The notes: a model not told the origin generated them from the sequence alone. Shown: positions 1 to 5,013, numbered from the stretch's first letter. The stretch is 5,013 nt of DNA from Microcaldota archaeon (GCA_021828345.1 JAJZJI010000090.1:1-5013); one strand, 5' to 3'. Numbers and translations are program-made.

Positions 1-12
1 ACACCATACTTG

Positions 13-36
13 TACTTAAATATAAAAGTATAAAAA
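13..36 (+). promoter_or_regulatory. Probable archaeal promoter with two tandem TATA-like boxes
   Basis: An 8-base direct repeat, TATAAAAG (21-28) followed by TATAAAAA (29-36), lies just upstream of the HTH gene, after a short ACTTAAA stretch. Archaeal TATA boxes are usually centred about 26 bases before the transcription start, so the two boxes predict starts near 51 and 59. Either gives a short leader to the preferred ATG at 78. No strong BRE is obvious, and the very AT-rich context makes chance TATA-like matches likely. Identification is by pattern and spacing only. Confidence 0.5.
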
Positions 37-64
37 TATTAAGCCTTATCTATACAATGTTTAT

Positions 65-70
65 AAAGGT
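65..70 (+). promoter_or_regulatory. Ribosome-binding site deciding the ATG at 78
   Basis: AAAGGT ends 7 bases before the ATG at 78, good spacing for an archaeal Shine-Dalgarno (core AGGT). It lies inside the reading frame if the earlier in-frame ATG at 57 is used, so it favours the start at 78. Confidence 0.5.
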
Positions 71-77
71 ATTTATT

Positions 78-392
78 ATGCGATCTGTAAAACTGAACTG
101 CGAGCCTATTATACATGATGAAATTCCCTCAATACGTTATGCCATTGCGCATATATTAAGCGAAAAATACAAGCTGAAGCAGGATAGCATCTCAGATTTA
201 TTGGGTTTAACACAGGCGGCCGTGAACAAATATCTAAATGATAAATGCTCAAAGAGGATAATCTCTCATGGTATATCATTAAAAAGAAATAGCAGCATAA
301 TAGAAATAGCATCAATATCCTATAAAAATAAAAATACAACAGAACTCAACAGGATGATAGATCTATTTGCCTCCAGCGATAAAGTGTATTAA
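78..392 (+). CDS. Small helix-turn-helix transcriptional regulator, COG2522-like (archaeal)
   Basis: This is a 104-residue protein from the ATG at 78. An in-frame ATG at 57 would add seven hydrophobic residues, but the ribosome-binding site at 65-70 and the family's usual start just before a 'PCEvvv..lPaiR' segment favour 78. Residues 6-25 (KLNCEPIIHDEIPSIRYAIA) match that N-terminal pattern, including its Cys. An XRE-type helix-turn-helix follows at about 34-56: QDSISDLLGLTQ, then the recognition helix with AAVNKYL. The tail of about 45 residues is helical-looking, with no ligand-binding domain seen. Similar HTH modules occur alone in archaea and as the N-terminal part of ThiR-type regulators; the ThiN part is absent here. 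It probably binds DNA as a dimer in the cytoplasm; its targets are unknown. It is transcribed alone and converges on the translin gene with 5 bases between stops, so it need not control its neighbours. Confidence 0.75.
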   Translation: MRSVKLNCEPIIHDEIPSIRYAIAHILSEKYKLKQDSISDLLGLTQAAVNKYLNDKCSKRIISHGISLKRNSSIIEIASISYKNKNTTELNRMIDLFASSDKVY

Positions 393-404
393 ATAAGTTA
401 TTTA
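390..404. repeat. 15-base palindrome containing both convergent stop codons
   Basis: TAAATAAGTTATTTA is a perfect inverted repeat with 7-base arms around one central G. The + strand stop TAA (390-392) lies in one arm and the minus-strand stop (398-400) begins the other. The centre is too short for an RNA hairpin loop unless inner pairs open, and pairing would be all A-U. It could be a weak bidirectional end signal or simply the result of two TAA stops meeting in AT-rich DNA. Confidence 0.45.
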
Positions 405-964
405 TTATGTTTTAATATATCGCTTCCTGCGTTTTCTATTTGGATACGTGCAACATCCTGCTTTTTTCTAAAGCCTGGAAGTATTGCTTCCGCAAAACGT
501 ATGCTTCTTGTAGCGTCATAAATATACTCCATATAGTTGAAATATCTTTTTGCATCATCAATGCAATTTTTTCTCAATGCATTTAGCAATTCACGTTTTA
601 ATTCTCCGACGACATCCATAAGTCCAAGTATATACGACTCATAATCTATACCAATCTCATCAGGTGTTGGAATATGTTCATTAATTTTTATTTCATAAAA
701 TATGCGCGCTTCAGCCATCTCCTGATATGCTTGGATTACAATATATCTAAAACGCTCCTCAAACGTTTTTAGCTTTTTATGTAACATTTCAATGTTCTTT
801 GAAATTAATTCTATGCCCGTTTTGTTGTCGTTATGTATGTATGTTATCATTTTTGCCGCATTTCGTATCATCTCTCTGGATAATTCATGTGCCTCATCAA
901 AATTTTTTTGCAGAATTTCTAATTCATTCTCTATTTTTTCTATCTGAGCATCTATTTTTTCCAT
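398..964 (-). CDS. Translin-family protein (archaeal C3PO/TRAX-like RNase)
   Basis: This 188-residue, mostly helical protein has the landmarks of archaeal translin (COG2178): a charged N-terminal helix (1-30), QEMAEA at 81-86, YILGLMDVVGELKREL at 111-126, YIYDATRS at 148-154, and GFRKKQDVAR near the C-terminus (164-173). Eukaryotic translin and TRAX form the hetero-octameric RNase C3PO, which removes siRNA passenger strands and processes tRNA leaders; archaeal homologues form octameric barrels from one subunit type. E82, E85 and D150 align by eye with TRAX's catalytic Glu/Glu/Asp set (QEFVEA and VYDGF in human TRAX), so an active Mg2+-dependent RNase is likely rather than a binding-only translin. 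It is cytoplasmic. Its ATG overlaps the glycosylase stop by one base (TAATG), with a Shine-Dalgarno AGGTG at 972-976, so it is the last gene of the GlyRS-Ogg-translin unit. Family assignment is secure; the RNA substrate is unknown. Confidence 0.9.
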   Translation of the reverse strand: MEKIDAQIEKIENELEILQKNFDEAHELSREMIRNAAKMITYIHNDNKTGIELISKNIEMLHKKLKTFEERFRYIVIQAYQEMAEARIFYEIKINEHIPTPDEIGIDYESYILGLMDVVGELKRELLNALRKNCIDDAKRYFNYMEYIYDATRSIRFAEAILPGFRKKQDVARIQIENAGSDILKHNK

Positions 965-1854
965 TATATAACACCTATGCTTCTTCCGTTCCAGAAAATA
1001 TATTGTTGCGCATACCCTGCATATTTACCCCATCTACTATTTGCAAAATCTGCAATCTTATCTATTTTTTGCTCTTTTTTGAAATAAATACGCTCCATGA
1101 CGCGTTTAACCCATCTATCTATAGGAAATGCCTCGGTTTTTCCATAACCCATAAGCGCAATACAATCAGCAACCTTTTCACCTATCCCGTGTACGCTCAT
1201 AAGGGCATCTTTAATCTTATAATAATTTTTGCCATTTAACGAATAAAGATCCAAATTTTCCATACATGTTTGCGCAGCGCTCTTTAGGTATTTGCCGCGA
1301 AATCCAGGTCCACAGGACATAATGTCAGTCTCACTTGCCTTGGCTATAGACTCTATTGTTGGGAAATTATGGCCAATTATCATATTATGTTCATCATAAA
1401 TAGGCGTGCCGAAGTGCTCCATTAATTTTTTTGTTATTAGTCTGATGCGTTTTACATTATTAAATTGGGAAATTATAAAAACAACAGTAGTCTCCCAAGG
1501 ATCATTCATAGTAACACGCATGCCAAAATATTTTTTTATTGATTCAGACATAAACGTATCAGTATCTATTTTTGAATATATATAATTCATCCGATCCTGC
1601 AATCTAAAGCGCTTTTTTACTTCTTGTAATGCATATATAGTGTTTGAACCTATTGCCGATATGCTGCCATCATTAATACTGCCAGAATGTTTTAGCTCCA
1701 AAATTCTACCATTTGATGGATATTTTATCATGTTCTCTCTTATATAATAATCAGCATAGAATGTTAATGGCTGTGCGCTCTCAAAGGTGTGCTGCATGTT
1801 GAAGATTTTTATGGGTATTAGGTTAGTTTCAAGCAACCTACTATTTATTGCCAT
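964..1854 (-). CDS. ogg: 8-oxoguanine DNA glycosylase/AP lyase, OGG1 type (HhH-GPD)
   Basis: This 296-residue base-excision repair enzyme should remove 8-oxoguanine from DNA and nick the abasic site by beta-elimination. It has the full OGG1 layout: an N-terminal beta domain (about 1-90), then the helical HhH-GPD core (about 110-290). The helix-hairpin-helix is at 219-236 (VHGIGEKVADCIALMG), with catalytic Lys227 (human K249), C231 (human C253) and catalytic Asp246 in FPIDRW (human D268). WGKYAGYAQ near 275-283 and F287 match human WGPYAGWAQ and F319. By ungapped local alignment, human G42 is A27, N149 is F131 and Y203 is F185, while R154 (R136) and R204 (R186) are kept. It is not the shorter Ogg2 or AGOG type. 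The length fits the archaeal/clostridial OGG1 group, about 290 residues. Its ATG directly follows the GlyRS stop (TAG then ATG), so it is probably co-transcribed and translationally coupled; the nearest GGTGA (1869-1873) is rather far upstream. Confidence 0.92.
   Translation of the reverse strand: MAINSRLLETNLIPIKIFNMQHTFESAQPLTFYADYYIRENMIKYPSNGRILELKHSGSINDGSISAIGSNTIYALQEVKKRFRLQDRMNYIYSKIDTDTFMSESIKKYFGMRVTMNDPWETTVVFIISQFNNVKRIRLITKKLMEHFGTPIYDEHNMIIGHNFPTIESIAKASETDIMSCGPGFRGKYLKSAAQTCMENLDLYSLNGKNYYKIKDALMSVHGIGEKVADCIALMGYGKTEAFPIDRWVKRVMERIYFKKEQKIDKIADFANSRWGKYAGYAQQYIFWNGRSIGVI
972..976 (-). promoter_or_regulatory. Shine-Dalgarno AGGTG of the translin gene
   Basis: On the minus strand AGGTG is followed by 7 bases (TTATATA) and then the translin ATG. 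It sits within the last codons of the glycosylase gene and supports both the start choice and independent or re-initiating translation of translin at the TAATG junction. Confidence 0.65.
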
Positions 1855-3333
1855 CTAATAACCAAACTTCACCATTTTTGATACGTATTCTGATATATCT
1901 GATATTTTGATGCGCTCCTGTTTTTTGCTGTCGCGTTCGCGTATTGTAACTGTATTGTATTCATTGGAATTGCTATCAACGGTGTTGAAATCAATTGTAA
2001 TGCAAAATGGCGTTCCGATTTCATCCATGCGCGCATACCTTCGTCCAATAGAACCGCTCTCATCAAAATATACATTGAAAATTTTTCTTGAATTCTCATA
2101 TATGTCGCGTGATACTTTTATTATATTATCATCTTTTTGCAGTGGTAGTATAGCAAATGCGTATGGGGCTAGGAACCGTTTGATCTTGAATATGCTTCTA
2201 TCCTCATCTTTTATTAATGATTGATCTACTAACATCCAAAGATTCCTATCAACACCAAAACTTAGTTCCAATACATTTGGCATTATTTTTTTGCCATTAA
2301 TGTTGACAGACAAATCTATATTGGACCCTTTGGAGTGTGAAGTCAAATCATAATCACTTCTATAATGAAGTCCTCCAACCTCTTTAAATCCATTCCAGCT
2401 ATCAACATTTATCTCTATGTCCATATGTACTTTGTTGTAGAATGCCTTATCCTCTCCTCCTTTTTCTAAAAAGCGCATTCTATCATTTTTTATGCTTAAA
2501 ACTTCTTTATAAAAATAATCTATAAGACCCATATGGTATGCATAAAATTTTGGTATGTTAAATGATGCAACAAGCTCATTTCCTGTGATTACTCTCTCTT
2601 TTTTATCCACGTATAAAATTACATTTAATTTTCTTTCTAGTAGCATGTCATTATCTGTAGGGTTAAATGTATCAGGATCAAAAAATATCTGCAATTCCGC
2701 TTGGGTTAATTCTCTCATTCTATATAATCCCTGCCTTGGTGATATCTCATTTCTATACGCTCTGCCTATTATAGCAAGTCCTATAGGTAGACGCTTTCTT
2801 AAAATGTTAAATTCTCTAAAAAAATTAAGATATACTGATTGGGCGGTCTCTGGTCTTAAATATCCAAGCTCTCCTTTCTCCGGGCCTAAAGAAACACCAA
2901 TCATCATATTGAACGCTTTAGGTTCTAGAAGCATTCCAGAGCATTTTGGGCACTTTACACCATTCTTTTTTATGACTTCGCCTAATTCTGACGCGTTTGC
3001 ACCTTCTGCGACGGGTATTTTCATATCATTAAGCAATACGTCTGCTCTATAATAACTCTTGCATTTTGAGCAGCCTACAATTACATCATTAAAGCGCGAG
3101 GCATGTCCTGATGCTACAAGAGGTTTTTCTGGCAATATATTAGATCCTTCTATTGGATAGTAATTCTCATTTCTATATACAAAAAAATTAAGCCACGCAT
3201 CCTCAAATTTTCTACGCATTAAAGCCCCTAAATGCCCATAATCAAATATCCCTGATGTGCCTCCGTATATTTCTGCAGCAGGCCAGAAAAATCCTGTTCT
3301 TTTTGCAAATCCCAAAAGCTCCTCAATATCCAT
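1855..3333 (-). CDS. glyS: Glycyl-tRNA synthetase, archaeal/eukaryotic (alpha2) class II type
   Basis: This cytoplasmic homodimer charges tRNA-Gly with glycine using ATP. From the ATG at 3333 it has 492 residues, beginning MDIEELLGFAKRTGFFWPA, the family's usual start. The frame also opens at a TTG at 3348, which would add five atypical residues. Seen in order are motif 1 (about 23-50, with YGGTSGIFDYGHLG); a zinc-ribbon insertion with C88xxC91 and C128xxC131; LRPETAQ (159-165); motif 2 with YRNEISPRQGLYRMRE (193-208); motif 3 with ELSFGVDR (356-363, Arg363 kept); and the C-terminal anticodon-binding domain (about 386-492, LAPYAFAILPL to GRRYARMDEIGTPFCI). The usual motif 3 Pro (EPSFG) is Leu here. 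It is shorter than the roughly 570 residues common in archaeal relatives, but no motif is missing. It is the first gene of a unit with Ogg and translin, behind its own promoter. No obvious Shine-Dalgarno precedes the ATG. Confidence 0.95.
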   Translation of the reverse strand: MDIEELLGFAKRTGFFWPAAEIYGGTSGIFDYGHLGALMRRKFEDAWLNFFVYRNENYYPIEGSNILPEKPLVASGHASRFNDVIVGCSKCKSYYRADVLLNDMKIPVAEGANASELGEVIKKNGVKCPKCSGMLLEPKAFNMMIGVSLGPEKGELGYLRPETAQSVYLNFFREFNILRKRLPIGLAIIGRAYRNEISPRQGLYRMRELTQAELQIFFDPDTFNPTDNDMLLERKLNVILYVDKKERVITGNELVASFNIPKFYAYHMGLIDYFYKEVLSIKNDRMRFLEKGGEDKAFYNKVHMDIEINVDSWNGFKEVGGLHYRSDYDLTSHSKGSNIDLSVNINGKKIMPNVLELSFGVDRNLWMLVDQSLIKDEDRSIFKIKRFLAPYAFAILPLQKDDNIIKVSRDIYENSRKIFNVYFDESGSIGRRYARMDEIGTPFCITIDFNTVDSNSNEYNTVTIRERDSKKQERIKISDISEYVSKMVKFGY

Positions 3334-3354
3334 AAAAATCCAACTCAAAAATAA

Positions 3355-3367
3355 TATCTATAAGATA
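3355..3367. repeat. Short inverted repeat at the predicted GlyRS transcription start
   Basis: TATCT (3355-3359) and AGATA (3363-3367) form 5-base arms around ATA, overlapping the start site predicted from the TATA box. This position would suit a repressor site or a small leader hairpin. Arms this short are also expected by chance in AT-rich DNA. Confidence 0.25.
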
Positions 3368-3386
3368 CTTCAATCTAAATTCAAAG

Positions 3387-3400
3387 TTTTATAACCTTTC
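3387..3400 (-). promoter_or_regulatory. BRE/TATA promoter of the GlyRS-Ogg-translin unit
   Basis: On the minus strand GAAAGG (3395-3400, BRE-like) directly precedes TTATAAAA (3387-3394), a good archaeal TATA box. Transcription should begin about 26 bases further on, near 3364, giving a leader of about 30 bases before the ATG at 3333. The 72-base gap to the preceding carS gene is the only sizeable space in the minus-strand block, which fits an independent promoter. Confidence 0.65.
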
Positions 3401-3420
3401 CACAGAATCTTTTTATTTAC

Positions 3421-3924
3421 TTACCACGGCACATCCTTTAATTTTAACCTATTTGCGCAGATATTTGTAAGTGGGTGCATAATTCCAGTTAAAATTATTA
3501 TAAATATTATGCCAAAAAGCTGTGGATAATTGCCAAATGGTAATGCAAATATCAATGCAAAAAGAAGAAAACCATACTGGTCCATTATAGGGAAACTTTT
3601 TCCCGATTTCATATTAATTCTTCTTTTTATAAAGCTCCCAAATAAGTCTCCAACGTTTGCGCCAATTGTGAGTAATATTGCTATAAAAAGCATGTAATGG
3701 AAAAACGGGTATTCTATTAATCCTATTATTATGCCTGCAATAATACTTGATATCGTTCCGCGTATAGTCTTATGGTCGCCAAAAATGCGTTTTCCAAAAA
3801 GCTTTTTTTTCAAATCTAGTGGATAGCCGCCTCCAAAGAGTATTGGAGCTCCATTTGCCGCATATGCGGGAAATATATAAATTATAGGATATAAAAAGAT
3901 CTGGTATAAAAAACCAAAAGACAA
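3421..3924 (-). CDS. carS: CDP-archaeol synthase (CTP:archaeol cytidylyltransferase)
   Basis: This integral membrane enzyme converts CTP and unsaturated archaetidic acid (2,3-digeranylgeranylglyceryl phosphate) to CDP-archaeol, the activated precursor of archaeal polar lipids. The 167 residues carry the family (DUF46/CarS) signatures: ANGAPILFGGGYPLD (23-37), GKRIFGDHKTIRG (44-56), GDLFGSFIKRR (92-102, resembling the CdsA metal/CTP-binding motif), FPIMDQYGF (111-119) and the C-terminal HPLTNICANRLKLKDVPW. About five hydrophobic membrane segments lie near 5-22, 57-74, 76-90, 117-130 and 136-151. No ATG precedes the first conserved motif. The best start is TTG at 3922-3924, with GTGAT (3928-3932) 3 bases upstream; this gives a first membrane helix of normal length. 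It follows eS1 by 11 bases and is probably the last gene of the uS15-eS1-carS unit. Confidence 0.93.
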   Translation of the reverse strand: MSFGFLYQIFLYPIIYIFPAYAANGAPILFGGGYPLDLKKKLFGKRIFGDHKTIRGTISSIIAGIIIGLIEYPFFHYMLFIAILLTIGANVGDLFGSFIKRRINMKSGKSFPIMDQYGFLLFALIFALPFGNYPQLFGIIFIIILTGIMHPLTNICANRLKLKDVPW

Positions 3925-3927
3925 GAA

Positions 3928-3932
3928 ATCAC
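3928..3932 (-). promoter_or_regulatory. Ribosome-binding site supporting the TTG start of carS
   Basis: GTGAT on the minus strand matches part of the archaeal Shine-Dalgarno GGAGGTGAT and ends 3 bases before the TTG at 3922-3924. The spacing is tight and the match is five bases, so support is modest. There is no in-frame ATG between the upstream stop and the conserved ANGAP motif. Confidence 0.45.
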
Positions 3933-3935
3933 TAT

Positions 3936-4505
3936 TCAGTTATTTACCTCAAGTTTTCTTATCTCCACTTTGTTTAATTGTGCGATATGTTTTAGTTTAT
4001 TTTGTATTTCAGATTGCAATGCGCCTGATATGACCGCTTCTATTATTGCATCTGCACTATTCTCCTTTGAATATGCTTCTATGAATTGGTTCATCTCCTT
4101 TCTCATCCCTATAAGTCTGCTGTGTGTTTCGCGCTTTGCTGTTATAGCAATAGGTTTTATTGTTATGCTTACATTATCCTTTGTTTTAACATCAATTACC
4201 GAAGTGGATATACTTCTATATTTTCTTACCATAGATCTTACATAACTAAAAAGTATCTCCATTCTAACGAGTTTAGTTTTTGCTTTATCACCATCAACCT
4301 CCGTAATTTTAAAGAATAGGTTCGTATAAGTGTTTTGGGGGTTTTGAGTGACTACATCAAGGCTCACTTTCATGTTTCTGTTAAGCACGCTTGCCTCATC
4401 ATTTCCAGGTATCTCTCCTATGATTGCGTCCTTAAAGACTGCTGGTGCATAGACTGAGAACCATCTCTTAAGTTTCCATTTGTCTACTCCTTTTTGAAAT
4501 GCCAT
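3936..4505 (-). CDS. rps3ae: Small-subunit ribosomal protein eS1 (S3Ae)
   Basis: This 189-residue component of the archaeal/eukaryotic 30S/40S subunit lies on the platform near the mRNA exit in known structures. Recognisable blocks run along its whole length: DKWKLKRWFSVYAPAVF (8-24), IGEIPGNDEASVLNR (29-43), SLDVVTQNPQNTYTNLFFKI (48-67), SYVRSMVRKYRSI (87-99), TKDNVSITIKPIAITAKRE (108-126) and the terminal NKVEIRKLEV (178-187), the family's usual ending. No long extension or truncation is seen. The ATG at 4503-4505 gives the expected MAFQKGVDKWK start; GAGTG (4513-4517) 7 bases upstream is a partial Shine-Dalgarno. It lies 11 bases after the uS15 stop and 11 bases before carS, so the three are probably one transcript. 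It is an archaeal/eukaryotic protein unrelated to bacterial S1, which strengthens the archaeal assignment. Confidence 0.95.
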   Translation of the reverse strand: MAFQKGVDKWKLKRWFSVYAPAVFKDAIIGEIPGNDEASVLNRNMKVSLDVVTQNPQNTYTNLFFKITEVDGDKAKTKLVRMEILFSYVRSMVRKYRSISTSVIDVKTKDNVSITIKPIAITAKRETHSRLIGMRKEMNQFIEAYSKENSADAIIEAVISGALQSEIQNKLKHIAQLNKVEIRKLEVNN

Positions 4506-4516
4506 AATAACACACT

Positions 4517-4987
4517 CTACCTATTTTTGATAAGAAGTTCAGCTGTGGATGGATCATACTTCCAATTTTCCGGTATGCTGCCTATTCTTCTATAATATTT
4601 GACAAGCCTCCATATCTTTGATTCTATTCTAATGAGCCTTATCTTGCCATAAACATCCTGCTTATTTTTCTCGATATGCTTTCTCATCGTTATTGCTTTT
4701 CTTATAAGATCTATCATGTCTGATGGAATCTCTCCGTTTAGCTTCTTTTCGCTTAAGAATTCAAGAAGGCGCATGCCTATCGCCTGCTTTATATACTTAA
4801 CATTATGCTTTGTTTTTAGTGTTTCGCCTATAAGTGCAGGGCTCATACCACTTTTTGCATAATCAATTATTATTTTTTCAATCTGCTCTTTTGAGAGCTC
4901 TTCATTACCGCTTCCAAAAGTTGCACTATCTACAATTGGTTTTCTAGATTTTGATTTTCCATGTTTTCCTGTATAAAGCCTTGCCAT
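4517..4987 (-). CDS. rps15: Small-subunit ribosomal protein uS15, archaeal type
   Basis: This 156-residue rRNA-binding protein of the 30S central domain has the archaeal/eukaryotic form: a basic start (MARLYTGKHGKSKSRKPIVD), an N-terminal helical extension (about 25-75) with the LSKEQIEKIIIDYAKSGMSPALIG pattern at 31-54, and then the universal S15 core (about 85-150). Core landmarks are LIRKAITMRKHIEKNKQD (94-111), IESKIWRLVKYYRRIGSIPE (121-140) and NWKYDPSTAELLI (141-153). Bacterial S15 is only about 89 residues and lacks the extension. The ATG at 4985-4987 has AGAGAGTGA (4992-5000) 4 bases upstream as a probable ribosome-binding site. It leads the uS15-eS1-carS unit as far as can be seen, but the window ends 26 bases upstream, so earlier genes or the promoter may lie outside. 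Confidence 0.95.
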   Translation of the reverse strand: MARLYTGKHGKSKSRKPIVDSATFGSGNEELSKEQIEKIIIDYAKSGMSPALIGETLKTKHNVKYIKQAIGMRLLEFLSEKKLNGEIPSDMIDLIRKAITMRKHIEKNKQDVYGKIRLIRIESKIWRLVKYYRRIGSIPENWKYDPSTAELLIKNR

Positions 4988-4991
4988 TGCT

Positions 4992-5000
4992 TCACTCTCT
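4992..5000 (-). promoter_or_regulatory. Probable ribosome-binding site of uS15
   Basis: AGAGAGTGA on the minus strand resembles the archaeal Shine-Dalgarno GGAGGTGA and ends 4 bases before the uS15 ATG. The remaining bases to 5013 (minus strand AGTTATAGCTAAA) contain a TATA-like string and in-frame stop triplets. They are too short to tell a promoter from the end of an upstream gene. Confidence 0.45.
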
Positions 5001-5013
5001 TTTAGCTATAACT

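Noticed and set aside
57..77. ATG at 57 as the start of the HTH protein
   Set aside because: It adds a hydrophobic stretch not typical of the family and would put the AAAGGT ribosome-binding site inside the gene; leaderless initiation there cannot be fully excluded.
109..339. 76-residue minus-strand open frame inside the HTH gene
   Set aside because: It is the complement of a supported regulator gene; the Phe/Tyr/Leu-rich translation is typical of a shadow frame.
799..1239. 146-residue open frame on the + strand
   Set aside because: It lies antisense across the translin and glycosylase genes, is low-complexity hydrophobic/Phe-rich as expected from the complement of AT-rich coding DNA, and shows no recognisable domain.
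1869..2224. Short frames on both strands over the 3' end of GlyRS
   Set aside because: They overlap the conserved anticodon-binding domain in other frames and have no independent support.
2555..3052. 165-residue open frame on the + strand
   Set aside because: It is wholly antisense to conserved GlyRS motifs, with no family resemblance and no ribosome-binding site noted.
3334..3348. TTG start extending GlyRS by five residues
   Set aside because: The extra residues (MSWIF) do not match the family start, and the ATG at 3333 gives the typical MDIEELL beginning.
3349..3420. Possible small RNA, tRNA or riboswitch in the only sizeable gap of the minus-strand block
   Set aside because: At 72 bases it is fully accounted for by a promoter and leader; no cloverleaf or stable GC-containing stem was seen.
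3970..4319. Two open frames on the + strand opposite eS1
   Set aside because: Both are antisense to a well-conserved ribosomal protein gene and resemble no known protein; they are shadow frames.

Overview
The window comes from an AT-rich archaeal chromosome. Every recognisable protein is of archaeal or archaeal/eukaryotic type: ribosomal proteins uS15 and eS1 (S3Ae), CDP-archaeol synthase (an ether-lipid enzyme), the archaeal/eukaryotic-type glycyl-tRNA synthetase, a translin-family protein and a small COG2522-like helix-turn-helix regulator. Promoters look archaeal (a BRE-like element plus a TATA box), ATA is a common isoleucine codon, and GGTG/GTGA-like ribosome-binding sites precede several starts. 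The lineage cannot be fixed from these genes. The compact layout and the short glycyl-tRNA synthetase would suit a small-genome archaeon such as a DPANN member, but this is inference. No mobile element, CRISPR array, tRNA or rRNA is visible.

Layout. At the left edge, a probable promoter with two tandem TATA-like boxes (21-36) drives a small HTH regulator on the + strand (78-392). It converges, with only 5 bases between stops, on a block of minus-strand genes that fills the rest of the window. Read in its own direction (right to left), that block has two units. Unit 1 is uS15 (4517-4987), eS1 (3936-4505) and CarS (3421-3924), with 11-base gaps. A 72-base intergenic stretch with a clear BRE/TATA follows. 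Unit 2 is GlyRS (1855-3333), an OGG1-type 8-oxoguanine DNA glycosylase (964-1854) and translin (398-964). In unit 2 the GlyRS stop abuts the glycosylase start, and the glycosylase stop overlaps the translin start by one base.

How they work together. Unit 1 makes two small-subunit ribosomal proteins and the enzyme that activates archaeol for polar lipid synthesis, so it is a growth-linked housekeeping operon. Unit 2 joins tRNA charging, oxidised-guanine repair and a likely C3PO-like RNase, and is the most interesting arrangement here. The translin keeps the Glu/Glu/Asp residues expected of a catalytic TRAX-like subunit. The glycosylase keeps its catalytic Lys and Asp but differs at positions that read the lesion and the opposite cytosine. 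Nothing in the window amounts to a clearly new system. The GlyRS-Ogg-translin coupling and the altered Ogg recognition residues are the best leads.
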